Shown: one piece after another, positions 11,899-20,757 of the stretch
How the letters are laid out: every line of letters begins with the position of its first letter
How positions within the stretch are numbered: the first letter of the stretch is position 1
Assembly (NCBI RefSeq): GCF_944324615.1
Contig: NZ_CALUWY010000001.1
Location: 1 to 64,000 of the forward strand
DNA from: an uncultured Mailhella sp.
GTDB taxonomy: Bacteria; Desulfobacterota; Desulfovibrionia; Desulfovibrionales; Desulfovibrionaceae
Direction of reading: 5' to 3'
DNA: 64,000 nt
The notes under the pieces: model-generated
Databases searched by the model: none
Seen by the model: only the letters and a program-made list of their open reading frames with translations
What the model was told of the DNA's origin: nothing
Translations under genes and position numbers: made by a program

Positions 11899-12813
11899 AT
11901 GATACACCCCGAAAAGCGACACTTTATCATTGTCGCCAAAACACTGGGCATTCAGGTGCTGCTTTTTGTCGGCATACTGTTCACGGTATGGGGCTCTCAG
12001 AAGCTCTATACGATGATAGACCCCGTCACCTTCCCGGTCTATCAGGTGAACGTGCAGAAGGACATGACGGAACAGGCCCGGGGGGCTGAGCTTCTCACGG
12101 CACTGACCAACCGCATGAACGCGGAGCTGAACTCCACCTTCGGCTGGACGGCCAACGACATTCTCTTCAACCGCTGGATCATGGACAATCGGGCCTACCG
12201 GCAGTTCGGCACCTATGTGGCCACCAAGATGCTCTTTGACCACTACTCCACGGTCATCGCCAAACTCGGCAGCAACGACAGGGAAAACGACCTGCTCTAC
12301 AACGCGCGCCTCAATCACTTCGCCATCAGCCCCCAGCGCTGGGGCATGCTGTTCATCCCCTCGGCGGAAGGTTCCTTCAAGAAGGCCCTTTCCATGACCG
12401 AGCAGTACAAGAAGGATCTGCTGGCGGGCAAGGCCGTGTACAACTGCCGCACCGACGACATCTACTCCGCCTTCAACCTCATTCTGGGCGAAACCGTGTT
12501 CGGCTACGCCCTCGGCCTGCTCAACGACAGTCAGGACCTGCCCTTCTACACGCTGGACAACCGCATCTACGAGGCGCAGGGCGTCATTTATGTGGTGCGC
12601 GACTACCTGAAGGCCATGTATGAGCTGTATCCGGAAATCGGCAACAAGAACAACGAGCAGAACATGACCGAGGCCATGCGCTACATGGATCTCATCTGCA
12701 ATTACGATCCCTTGTACATCACCTCGTCGTTCAACTCCGGAGAACTCATCATCTCCTACCTGCTCTTTGCCCGGAACCGTCTCACCGACATCCGCGACAG
12801 CCTGAGAATCTGA
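11899..12813 (+). CDS. DUF2333-like membrane-anchored protein
   Basis: A 304-residue protein with a single membrane anchor near the N-terminus (residues 14-31, LGIQVLLFVGILFTVWG) and a large, mostly helical periplasmic part. The segment STFGWTANDILFNRWIMDN resembles the conserved core of DUF2333 proteins; this family call is from memory and needs a profile search. ATG 11899 has AGGAG 9 bases upstream. It is monocistronic and followed by a strong terminator. No function is known for the family and the flanking peptidase genes offer no clear link. Confidence 0.55.
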   Translation: MIHPEKRHFIIVAKTLGIQVLLFVGILFTVWGSQKLYTMIDPVTFPVYQVNVQKDMTEQARGAELLTALTNRMNAELNSTFGWTANDILFNRWIMDNRAYRQFGTYVATKMLFDHYSTVIAKLGSNDRENDLLYNARLNHFAISPQRWGMLFIPSAEGSFKKALSMTEQYKKDLLAGKAVYNCRTDDIYSAFNLILGETVFGYALGLLNDSQDLPFYTLDNRIYEAQGVIYVVRDYLKAMYELYPEIGNKNNEQNMTEAMRYMDLICNYDPLYITSSFNSGELIISYLLFARNRLTDIRDSLRI

Positions 12814-12821
12814 CCCGCACC

Positions 12822-12850
12822 GGGGGAAGGACATCGTCCTTCCCCCTTTC
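12822..12850 (+). terminator. Terminator after DUF2333-like gene
   Basis: Eleven-base perfect arms GGGGGAAGGAC / GTCCTTCCCCC with an ATC loop are followed by TTTCTCCTTTTT. Confidence 0.88.
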
Positions 12851-12869
12851 TCCTTTTTCCCCTCATGCC

Positions 12870-14165
12870 ATGAACGATCATTCCCTTTCCATCTCGCAGG
12901 AGCAGCTCTCCGCCCTCCGCAGACTGTTCCATCAGCATGCCGAAACCGGCATGGCGGAATTCTGGACCACGGCGCGCATCGCGCAGGAACTGGAAGAAAC
13001 CGGACTCTCTCCCCTGGTGGGGGAATGCGTCTCCCTGGCAGAAGCGCGCATGGGCGTGCCCGATGAAAACACGCTGCGTAAGGCCCGGGAGCGGGCCTTG
13101 CGCGAAGGCGCGCCGAAGGCATGGCTTGAGCGCATGAACGGCATCACGGGCCTTGCGGTGGACATACGCCCCGATCTGCCCGCGCACACCGTGCTGCGCT
13201 TCGACATCGACGCCGTGGACGTGGAGGAATCCGAAAAGCCTTCCCACCTGCCGCATCAGGAAGGCTTTGCCTCCCTGCACAGAGGCATCTGCCATGCCTG
13301 CGGACACGACGGGCACATCGCCATAGGTCTGGGCCTTGCCCGGGAACTGGCCAAAAGGAAGGAAAGCCTCACCCGCAACGTGCGCCTGCTCTTCCAGCCC
13401 GGCGAAGAGGGCTGCCGGGGCGCGCGGGCCATGGCCGGGGCGGGACTTCTGGAAGGGGCCCGGCACATGATCGCCGCGCATATCGGCATGTGGGCCAGGC
13501 GCGACCACAGCCTCGTATGCGGAGCGCGCGGCTTTCTGGCCACCACCAAGTTCGACGTGACCTTCACCGGACGGGCCGCCCATGCCGGGGCCGAACCCCA
13601 CAAGGGCGCAAACTCCCTTCTTGCGGCCGCAAGCGCCGCGCTCAACATGCACGCCCTGCCCCGCCACGGAGAAGGCGATTCCCGCATCACCGTGGGCAGA
13701 CTTGAGGCGGGAAGCGGGCGCAACACCATTCCCGCCCTCGCCCGCATGGTATGCGAAACGCGCGGCTCCACCACCGCCGTGAACGAGTACATGTTCGAGC
13801 ACTGCCGTTCCATCATCGAGCACACGGCCGCCATGTACGAACAGCAGTGCGACATCCGCATCATGGGAGGTTCCGGCAGTGCGGGAAGCGACGACGCCCT
13901 GATCCGCCTTGTCCGAGAAAGCGCGGAAAACGTGCCGTGGTTCCGGCCGGAGCTTGTGGAAGACAGCGCGCCCGGCTTCGGCAGCGACGACGCCTGCGTG
14001 CACATGGCCGCCGTGCAGGAACAGGGAGGCGACGCCACCTACATCATGCTGGGAAGCGAGCTTGCCGCAGGCCATCACTCCCCGGATTTCGACTTTCACG
14101 AAGAGGTGCTCATGCCCTCCGTGGAGCTTCTGACAACACTCGTGCTTGCTCTCGACAGGCGCTGA
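12870..14165 (+). CDS. M20 amidohydrolase, AbgA-like
   Basis: A 431-residue zinc-dependent amidohydrolase of the M20D type, close in length and layout to the p-aminobenzoyl-glutamate hydrolase A subunit. The start motif is LFHQHAETGMAEFWTT. Metal and catalytic motifs are CHACGHDGHIAIGLG, QPGEEGCRGA (Glu pair), AAHIGMW and the C-terminal AAGHHSPDFDF. The dimerisation domain lies at about residues 220-330 (FTGRAAHAGAEPHKGANSLL). Its substrate is unknown: AbgA needs an AbgB partner, which is not here, so another N-acyl amino acid is just as likely. ATG 12870 has no strong ribosome site, and translation may benefit from a T-rich leader. Confidence 0.82.
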   Translation: MNDHSLSISQEQLSALRRLFHQHAETGMAEFWTTARIAQELEETGLSPLVGECVSLAEARMGVPDENTLRKARERALREGAPKAWLERMNGITGLAVDIRPDLPAHTVLRFDIDAVDVEESEKPSHLPHQEGFASLHRGICHACGHDGHIAIGLGLARELAKRKESLTRNVRLLFQPGEEGCRGARAMAGAGLLEGARHMIAAHIGMWARRDHSLVCGARGFLATTKFDVTFTGRAAHAGAEPHKGANSLLAAASAALNMHALPRHGEGDSRITVGRLEAGSGRNTIPALARMVCETRGSTTAVNEYMFEHCRSIIEHTAAMYEQQCDIRIMGGSGSAGSDDALIRLVRESAENVPWFRPELVEDSAPGFGSDDACVHMAAVQEQGGDATYIMLGSELAAGHHSPDFDFHEEVLMPSVELLTTLVLALDRR

Positions 14166-14936
14166 ATCCCGTTTCCGGATCCGGCAAGGTTCCCGGTCTC
14201 TTCATCTTCCTGAAGGCCGGGGAACACGGCGCCTGCACCATCTGCCGGAGCGCAGGGCATCTTGGCCCCCAAAGGCCGGTACCGGGCCCGAAGGCCTCTG
14301 CCCTGCCGGAAAGCCCTGCTCTGAGGCTTCCTCGTCCGTGCGAAAAGAAGCGTGTTCCTCCCTCTTTCCGCCCCTGATCACGCTTTTTCTCTTTTCGTGA
14401 ACCTTTCCCTGCCGGAAGGAACGTGTCTGCACGCATGCGCTCTTATGAAACGCCCGCAAAAAACGCTCTTTTCCGTGGTGAAAACTCCGCACAACGGAAA
14501 AGTGTGAAAAGTTGCGCGCCGTTTTTTCCATGCCGCGGGCGTATGCGGCAAAAACATCGCCGTGCTCCTGTAAAAATCCGTACGCACCCCTGCAGCAGCA
14601 GAAACGTTGCACGGCAGTAGTTTTCCCGCCGTACCGCGCTTCCGTTCACAATATCCTCACGCAGCCGTGCACAAAAGCGCCCCGCTGGCTCCCCGTGAAG
14701 GCCTTTCACGGGAACTTTTCCCCCTTTCCTACCCGAAAACTATGTTATTGCCTGTAATATCAACAAGCTACACCTCTCTGCGACGCCTCTCTTCTTGCGA
14801 AAAAAAGAACGACGGGCAAAAGTTCCGTCATTTCAGGAAAAACCGCTTGCATTGATTGTGGTTTTACCTTTATTTTATTAGTGTAAAAATTGTATGTATT
14901 TTCCTGTCTTTTATAACCCTTCGGGGAGGGGATGTC
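14166..14936. other. Long intergenic region before the lactate cluster
   Basis: 771 bp without a convincing gene. It holds a hairpin at 14692-14712 (CCCGTGAA / TTCACGGG). The last 180 bp become AT-rich and lead into the promoter. Several open frames of 60-136 codons exist on both strands but have unrelated composition and no ribosome sites. The length and the untranslated AT-rich end suggest a regulated promoter region for the lactate genes. Confidence 0.5.
14852..14880 (+). promoter_or_regulatory. Candidate promoter of lactate cluster
   Basis: TTGATT (14852-14857), a 17-base spacer and TTATTA (14875-14880) lie 57 bp before the first start codon, within a locally AT-rich stretch. GGGGAGGGG at 14923-14931 is the ribosome site. 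This is a weak match, and a regulator site was not identified. Confidence 0.35.
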
Positions 14937-16322
14937 ATGATCAGTCCTAATTTAATCAAAGAACTGAGTGCTCTGCTGGGTTCCGAGAATGTGTTCACCA
15001 GCGAAGCCGACAGGCAGTGCTACTCCTACGACAGCGCCGTGCTTCCAGCCAAGGTTCCGGCGCTGGTTCTTCGTCCTACCCAGACGGAGCAGATAGGAGA
15101 GGCCATACGCCTGTGCTATGAGGCCGGGCTGGCCATCACCGTGCGCGGCGCGGGTTCCAACCTCTCCGGAGGTACGGTGCCGGACACGGTGGACAGTGCC
15201 GTCATTCTCACCAACAGCCTGCAGAAGATTCTCGAAATCAACACCGAAGACCTGTACGCCGTGGTGCAGCCCGGCGTGGTGACGGCCCAGTTCGCCGCCG
15301 CCGTGGAAGCCAGGGGACTTTTCTATCCGCCCGATCCGGGTTCCATGTCCGTGTCCACCCTGGCCGGCAACATTGCCGAGAACGCCGGCGGCCTGCGCGG
15401 CCTGAAGTACGGCGTCACCAAGGACTACGTCATGGGCCTGGAATTCTATGACTACGAAGGCAACCTCGTGAAAACCGGTTCCCGCACCGTCAAATGCGTG
15501 ACCGGCTTCAACCTGGCGGGCCTCATGGTCGGTTCCGAAGGCACCATGGGCGTCATCAGCAAGGCCATTCTCAAGCTGGTTCCGCCGCCCCGCGCCTCCC
15601 GCGCCATCACGGCCGAATTTGCCGACGTGCAGGATGCCGCCGACGCCGTGGCCGCCATGATCGCCGCCCATGTGGTGCCCTGCACGCTGGAACTGCTCGA
15701 TCAGGCCACCCTGAAGTATGTGGAAGCCGACCAGAAGATCGGTCTGCCCGTGGAAGCCGCGGCCATGCTGCTCATTGAAGTGGACGGGCACCCCGGACAG
15801 GTGGCCGACGAAGCCGCCATCGTGGAGGAAGTGCTCAAGAAGTGCAACGCCACGGGCATTCACATTCCCAAGGACGCCGAGGAAAAGAACAAGCTGTGGG
15901 CGGCCCGCCGCAACGCTCTGCCCGCCCTTGCCCGCGCCCGTCCCACCTGCGTGCTGGAAGACGCCACCGTTCCGCGCTCCAAGATCCCGGCCATGATTAA
16001 AAACCTCAATGAAATCGCGGCCAAGTACAAGGTGGACATGGGCACCTTCGGTCATGCCGGCGACGGCAACCTGCATCCCACCATCCTGTGCGACAAGCGC
16101 GACAAGGAAGAATTCGCCCGCGTGGAAGCTGCGGTGGACGAAATCTTCGACGTGGCCCTCAAGCTCGGCGGCACCCTTTCCGGTGAACACGGCATCGGCA
16201 CCGCCAAGGCCAAGTGGATGGAAAAGGAAACCAGCAAGGGCACCATCCTCTTCTCCCAGCGCATGCGCCGCGCCATTGATCCCAAGGGCCTGTTCAACGC
16301 CTGCAAAATCACGGGGATCTGA
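14937..16322 (+). CDS. FAD-linked D-lactate/glycolate dehydrogenase, GlcD-like
   Basis: A 461-residue FAD-binding oxidase of the GlcD/D-lactate dehydrogenase type, oxidising D-lactate (or another 2-hydroxy acid) to pyruvate. The PCMH FAD domain spans about residues 40-215 with TVRGAGSNLSGG, VQPGVVTAQF, YPPDPGSMSVSTLAGNIAENAGG and VGSEGTMGVI. The C-terminal FAD-linked oxidase domain ends with the histidine-rich FGHAGDGNLHPT and SGEHGIGTAKAKWM. ATG 14937 is preceded by GGAGGGG. An upstream in-frame extension begins with membrane-like residues but lacks family similarity. The next gene starts 2 bp after the stop. The pair resembles the D-lactate enzyme of Desulfovibrio lactate clusters. Confidence 0.9.
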   Translation: MISPNLIKELSALLGSENVFTSEADRQCYSYDSAVLPAKVPALVLRPTQTEQIGEAIRLCYEAGLAITVRGAGSNLSGGTVPDTVDSAVILTNSLQKILEINTEDLYAVVQPGVVTAQFAAAVEARGLFYPPDPGSMSVSTLAGNIAENAGGLRGLKYGVTKDYVMGLEFYDYEGNLVKTGSRTVKCVTGFNLAGLMVGSEGTMGVISKAILKLVPPPRASRAITAEFADVQDAADAVAAMIAAHVVPCTLELLDQATLKYVEADQKIGLPVEAAAMLLIEVDGHPGQVADEAAIVEEVLKKCNATGIHIPKDAEEKNKLWAARRNALPALARARPTCVLEDATVPRSKIPAMIKNLNEIAAKYKVDMGTFGHAGDGNLHPTILCDKRDKEEFARVEAAVDEIFDVALKLGGTLSGEHGIGTAKAKWMEKETSKGTILFSQRMRRAIDPKGLFNACKITGI

Positions 16323-16324
16323 TC

Positions 16325-17635
16325 ATGAGCGACATCACCCGTCTTGCACAGACACTGATGAAGCTGGACGACCGGCTGGCCGACTGCATGCGCTGCGGCC
16401 TCTGCCAGGCGGTGTGCCCGGTGTTCGGCGTCACCTATAAGGAATCCGACGTGAGCCGCGGCAAGCTGGCGCTTCTCGACAATCTCGCCCACAAGATGAT
16501 CGAAGACGCCGACGCCGTGGAAGAAAAGCTGAACCGCTGCCTGCTGTGCGGTTCCTGCCAGGCGAACTGCCCCTCCGGCGTTTCCATTCTGGAAATCTTC
16601 ATGGAAGCCCGGCAGGCGCTGGTGGACTATCGCGGCCTGAACCCCATCAAGAAGTTCGTGTTCCGCGAACTGCTCACCCATCCGCAGCTCTTCAGCGCCA
16701 TGATGCGCAGCGCCGCCCCCTTCCAGGGGCTGGTCATGCGTCAGAAGGGCGCGAAGACCTACGACATGCCGCTTTTCAAAAAGCTCATCGGCTCGCGCCA
16801 CATCGCAAAGCTCCCGTCGAAGTCGCTCCACGCGAAATACGGGGATCTGCGCACCGAAGGCCAGATCGGCATCAAGGTGCTCTTCTTTGCGGGCTGCATG
16901 GCCGACAAATACTATACGCAGCTCGGCGAGGCATGCCTCAAGGTGCTCAAACATCACGGCGTGGGCGTGGTCATGCCGTCCAGGCTCACCTGCTGCGGCA
17001 TCCCTGCCCTCGCTTCCGGCGACCGCACCGGTTTCGTGCTGGAAACCAGGAAGAATCTTGATGTCATCGGCCGCGAATTCACCGGCGGCGGCATACAGTA
17101 CGTCCTCACGCCCTGCGGTTCCTGCACCGCCACGCTGAAGGAATGGTGGCCGCACTTTGCCCGGGAGTTCTCGCCCGAACACCAGAAGACCATCGCATCG
17201 GTGGCCGCCCGCGTGATGGACATCAACGCCTTCCTCATCGACGTTCTGCATGTGGACACCATGGACAAGGGCGCACGCCGCCCCGGAGAGGTCACCCGCG
17301 TGACCTTCCACGATTCCTGCCACCTGAAAAAGAGCCTCGGCGTGTGGGAACAGCCCCGCAAGCTCATCCGCCAGAACCCCAACTACGAGCTGGTGGAAAT
17401 GGCGGAGGCCGACCGCTGCTGCGGCTGCGGCGGCAGCTTCACCCTGTTCCATTACGAGCTGTCGAAGGAAATAGGCCTGCGCAAACGCGAGAACATCGTG
17501 CGTTCCGGCGCCTCCGCCGTGGCCACGGGCTGCCCCGCGTGCATGCTTCAGATTTCCGACATGCTCTCGCAGAACAAGGACGACATCGTCGTCAAGCACC
17601 CCATTGAAATCTACGCGGAAACGCTGCCCGACTGA
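16325..17635 (+). CDS. GlcF-like iron-sulfur subunit (CCG domains)
   Basis: A 436-residue electron-transfer partner of the GlcD-like protein. Two 4Fe-4S motifs lie in the first 90 residues (CMRCGLCQAVCP and CLLCGSCQANCPSG). They are followed by two cysteine-rich CCG domains, the first around FFAGCMADK, RLTCCGIPA and LTPCGSCTATL, the second around TFHDSCHLKKSLG, DRCCGCGGSF and ATGCPACMLQ. This is the standard layout of GlcF-type subunits that pass electrons toward quinone or another membrane carrier. The start follows the preceding stop by 2 bp, so both chains are made together. Confidence 0.9.
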   Translation: MSDITRLAQTLMKLDDRLADCMRCGLCQAVCPVFGVTYKESDVSRGKLALLDNLAHKMIEDADAVEEKLNRCLLCGSCQANCPSGVSILEIFMEARQALVDYRGLNPIKKFVFRELLTHPQLFSAMMRSAAPFQGLVMRQKGAKTYDMPLFKKLIGSRHIAKLPSKSLHAKYGDLRTEGQIGIKVLFFAGCMADKYYTQLGEACLKVLKHHGVGVVMPSRLTCCGIPALASGDRTGFVLETRKNLDVIGREFTGGGIQYVLTPCGSCTATLKEWWPHFAREFSPEHQKTIASVAARVMDINAFLIDVLHVDTMDKGARRPGEVTRVTFHDSCHLKKSLGVWEQPRKLIRQNPNYELVEMAEADRCCGCGGSFTLFHYELSKEIGLRKRENIVRSGASAVATGCPACMLQISDMLSQNKDDIVVKHPIEIYAETLPD

Positions 17636-17711
17636 CAAAGGAGGGAAGGCCGGCCGTCCGGCCTTCCTGTTTTCCTCCCTCCCTTCAGGCGAAACTTGCC
17701 AAGGAGTAACA

Positions 17712-18338
17712 ATGACCCAGGATCAACTTGTTGAAGTGGTGAAAGCCAAGGCTCCCTCGATTCCCGCTTCTCTCTATGAAGCGAAGGATTTCGCGGACGC
17801 CATGCAATACGCCGTGGACGTCACCGAAAAGAAACGTCACTGCGAAATGCTGCTGCCCGAGGAAGGCAAGCAGTACGGCCCTGTCAGTGAAAACGGCTTC
17901 CCCACCATGCTTGAACGTTTCATCGCGGCCCCCGGTCTTTCCGATGAGGAATATGCCGTTCTGGAAGAAAAGGCTGCGGGTACCGACATCACGCTGCTGC
18001 GTTCCGGCCTGCGCGACCACATGGGCGGTTTCGACACCAGCATCACCTGGGCCGACGCTCTCGTGGCCGACACGGTGACGTGCGTCGTCAACTCCAACCG
18101 TGAAGAAGTGCGCATCGGCACCATGGTGGCCGAAGTGTCCATCATGCTGGTGCGCAAGTCCACCCTGCTCAACAAGCTGGAGGACGCCAACGACATCATG
18201 CTCGATCTGCTCAACAGAGGCGGAGCATCCTACACGGCCTTCATCACCGGCCCCAGCCGTACGGCCGATATCGAACGCGTGGGCGCCCTCGGCGTGCACG
18301 GACCCCTCGAACTTCACATCGTGCTGCTGGAGGATTAA
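17712..18338 (+). CDS. LutC/LldG-like LUD-domain protein
   Basis: A 208-residue protein of the lactate-utilisation LUD family. The domain core is RSGLRDHMGGFDTSITWADALVADT followed by VAEVSIMLVRKSTLLNKL and a closing GALGVHGPLELHIVLLED, where the GP-containing end matches LutC C-termini. ATG 17712 has AAGGAG 5 bases upstream. The next gene begins 3 bp after the stop. LutC-type proteins work with LutA and LutB in an L-lactate dehydrogenase complex; here LutB and LutA are the single downstream protein. Confidence 0.82.
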   Translation: MTQDQLVEVVKAKAPSIPASLYEAKDFADAMQYAVDVTEKKRHCEMLLPEEGKQYGPVSENGFPTMLERFIAAPGLSDEEYAVLEEKAAGTDITLLRSGLRDHMGGFDTSITWADALVADTVTCVVNSNREEVRIGTMVAEVSIMLVRKSTLLNKLEDANDIMLDLLNRGGASYTAFITGPSRTADIERVGALGVHGPLELHIVLLED

Positions 18339-18341
18339 GAC

Positions 18342-20492
18342 ATGGCCGACGCCAAGAACATGAAGGAATACCACGGTCAGATTCAGGAAGCGCTGGACGA
18401 CAAGTTCCTCCGTGCCACGCTGGACAAGTTCGCCGTCGAATACAAGGCCAACCGCGTCCGTATCTTTGAAGGCATGGATGTTGATGAGCTCGTCCACGAA
18501 GTGGCGGACATCAAGGACAACGCCGCCCAGCACATGATGGAACTCTACGAGCAGTTCAAGACCGAAGCGGAAAAGCGCGGCGTGCATGTGCATTTCGCCT
18601 CCACCGGGGCGGAAGCCAACCGCATCATCGCCAGAATCGCCAAGGAAAACCACTGCAAGAACATCATCAAGTCCAAATCCATGACGGCGGAGGAAATTCA
18701 CCTCAACGGCGCGCTGGAGAAGGAAGGCTTCCGCGTGGTGGAAACCGACCTCGGCGAATGGATCATCCAGCTGCGTCATGAAGGCCCCTCCCACATGGTC
18801 ATGCCCGCCATCCACCTTTCCCGCTATCAGGTGGCGGACCTGTTCACCGACGTGACCCATGTGCAGCAGGACAGGGAAGACATCCAGAAGCTGGTGAAGG
18901 TGGCCCGCAAGGAACTGCGCAGCGAGTATGTGAACGCCGACATGGGCATTTCCGGCGCGAACTTCGCCGTGGCCGAAGCCGGGCTCATCGGCACGGTGAC
19001 CAACGAAGGCAACCTGCGCCTTGTGACCACCATGCCCCGCGTGCATGTGGTGCTCGCCGGCCTTGAAAAGCTCATTCCCACCGTGGCCGACGCCCTGAAG
19101 GTGCTTCAGGTGCTGCCGAGAAACGCCACCGCCCAGGCCATCACCTCCTACATCACCTGGATTGCGGGCGCCAACGAATGCGCCACCGGTCCCGACGGCC
19201 GCAAGGAAATGCACATCGTCTTCCTCGACAACGGCCGCCAGAGCATCGCCAAGGACCCCGCCTTCAAGGACATCCTGCGCTGCGTGCGCTGCGGCGCCTG
19301 CGCCAACGTCTGCCCCGTCTACCGCCTCATCGGCGGCCACAAGATGGGCTATGTGTACATCGGCGCCGTGGGCCTCGCCCTCACCTACCTCTATCACGGG
19401 GCGGACAAGGCCCGCGCCCTCGTCCAGAACTGCATAGGCTGCGAATCCTGCAAGAACGTGTGCTCCGCGGGCATCGACCTGCCGCGCATCACCCGTGAAA
19501 TCCGCTCCCGCATCGTGAAGAGCGAAGGCAACAGCACCGCCGGTTCCGTGATGAGCATGGTCATGAAGGACCGCGACCGCTTCCACAGCCTGCTCAAGTT
19601 CATCAAGTTCTCGCAGAAGCCCCTCACCGTGAAGGGCGGCCGCTTCATCCGTCACCTGCCTGCGGTGCTCATGGGCGGCGACCAGAGCTTCCGTCAGCTT
19701 CCCGCTCTGGCTCCCAAGTCCTTCCGTCAGCTCTTCGAGAAGGTGGTGAACAACCCCGCCCAGCCGAAGTTCCGCGTGGCCATCTTCTCCGGCTGCGCCC
19801 AGGACTTCATCTATCCCGAACAGCTCGTGGCCGCGGTGCGCGTGCTCAACAGGCACGGCGTGCATGTGGAATTCCCGCTCAAGCAGACCTGCTGCGGCCT
19901 GCCGCTGGAAATGATGGGCCAGAGAGAAACCAGCCTTGAGGTCAGCTCGCAGAACGTGAACGCCTTTGAACCGGGCAAGTACGACGCCATCCTCACCCTC
20001 TGCGCCTCCTGCGCCGGTCACCTCAAGCACGGCTATCCCGACCTTCTGAAGGATACCGGAGACAGGTACCGCGCCGGCATCTTCGCCTCCAAGGTCATGG
20101 ACTTCACCTCCTTCGTGTACAACAAGCTCGGCCTGAGAGCGGACGACTTCGTGAAGACGGGCGACAAGGTCACCTACCATTCGCCCTGCCACATGCGGAA
20201 CCTGGGCGTCACCGAAGAGCCGCGCGCTCTGCTGAACATGGTGGCCGACTACACGCCTGCCGCTGAAGAAGACGTGTGCTGCGGCTTCGGCGGCACCTTC
20301 TCGGTGAAGTTCCCCGAACTCTCCGCCGAAATCGGCAGAAAGAAGCTGAAGAACAGCGAAGCCACCGGCGCTTCCATCATCGTCACCGACTGCCCCGGCT
20401 GCGTCATGCAGATCCGCGGTGTGGCCACGGCCAACGACTCCCCCATCAAGGTCGAGCACATGTCCGAACTGCTCGCCCGTGCCATGAAATAA
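18342..20492 (+). CDS. LutB-LutA fusion: LUD + ferredoxin + CCG protein (L-lactate dehydrogenase)
   Basis: A 716-residue fusion. Residues ~1-300 are a LUD domain as in LutB/LldF (ADMGISGANFAVAEAGLIGT, TTMPRVHVVLAGLEK). A double 4Fe-4S module follows (CVRCGACANVCPVY about residue 310, CIGCESCKNVCSAG about residue 365). Residues ~470-716 form two CCG domains as in LutA (FSGCAQDF, LKQTCCGLPLE, LTLCASCAGHLKHG; HSPCHMRNLG, DVCCGFGGTFS, VTDCPGCVMQ). LutA-type and LutB-type parts are normally separate chains; the fused form occurs in Desulfovibrio lactate clusters. It should oxidise L-lactate to pyruvate with LutC, giving this cluster enzymes for both lactate isomers. A hairpin terminator follows. 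Confidence 0.88.
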   Translation: MADAKNMKEYHGQIQEALDDKFLRATLDKFAVEYKANRVRIFEGMDVDELVHEVADIKDNAAQHMMELYEQFKTEAEKRGVHVHFASTGAEANRIIARIAKENHCKNIIKSKSMTAEEIHLNGALEKEGFRVVETDLGEWIIQLRHEGPSHMVMPAIHLSRYQVADLFTDVTHVQQDREDIQKLVKVARKELRSEYVNADMGISGANFAVAEAGLIGTVTNEGNLRLVTTMPRVHVVLAGLEKLIPTVADALKVLQVLPRNATAQAITSYITWIAGANECATGPDGRKEMHIVFLDNGRQSIAKDPAFKDILRCVRCGACANVCPVYRLIGGHKMGYVYIGAVGLALTYLYHGADKARALVQNCIGCESCKNVCSAGIDLPRITREIRSRIVKSEGNSTAGSVMSMVMKDRDRFHSLLKFIKFSQKPLTVKGGRFIRHLPAVLMGGDQSFRQLPALAPKSFRQLFEKVVNNPAQPKFRVAIFSGCAQDFIYPEQLVAAVRVLNRHGVHVEFPLKQTCCGLPLEMMGQRETSLEVSSQNVNAFEPGKYDAILTLCASCAGHLKHGYPDLLKDTGDRYRAGIFASKVMDFTSFVYNKLGLRADDFVKTGDKVTYHSPCHMRNLGVTEEPRALLNMVADYTPAAEEDVCCGFGGTFSVKFPELSAEIGRKKLKNSEATGASIIVTDCPGCVMQIRGVATANDSPIKVEHMSELLARAMK

Positions 20493-20506
20493 CGCCGTAA
20501 CGACGA

Positions 20507-20533
20507 AAGGCTCCGCCTCCGGGCGGAGCCTTC
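20507..20533 (+). terminator. Hairpin after LutBA-like gene
   Basis: Eleven-base arms AAGGCTCCGCC / GGCGGAGCCTT with a 4-base loop, followed by CCCC rather than a T-run. It could attenuate rather than fully stop transcription into the permease gene 225 bp downstream. Confidence 0.6.
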
Positions 20534-20757
20534 CCCGCCGGGGTGGAATATTCCCTGAAAAAACACCTGCGCTTCCGCCTTGCGCGGAAGCAGAAAACAT
20601 CTTTCCCGCCTGACTGCGCCACACTCTCAGGCGGACGCGCGGGCGCACGCAAAAAAACGCGCCCGTCCCGCACGGAACGGGGCAAGTTCCGCGAGGGGCG
20701 GCATGTTCCTTCTTCTCCCTAAGCCCGTTTACCTTCTTACAGTCAGAGGAGAGTTAT

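Noticed and set aside
10537-14165. M24 and M20 peptidase genes as one peptide-use operon
   Set aside because: A separate DUF2333-like gene with its own terminator lies between them, so they are not co-transcribed.
14166-14936. Possible small genes or a riboswitch before the lactate cluster
   Set aside because: Open frames there are short, on conflicting strands and of non-coding composition; no known riboswitch core was recognised by eye.
17685-20648. Leftward open frame of about 987 codons opposite the LutC and LutBA genes
   Set aside because: Antisense shadow; the plus-strand genes have intact Fe-S motifs and ribosome sites.
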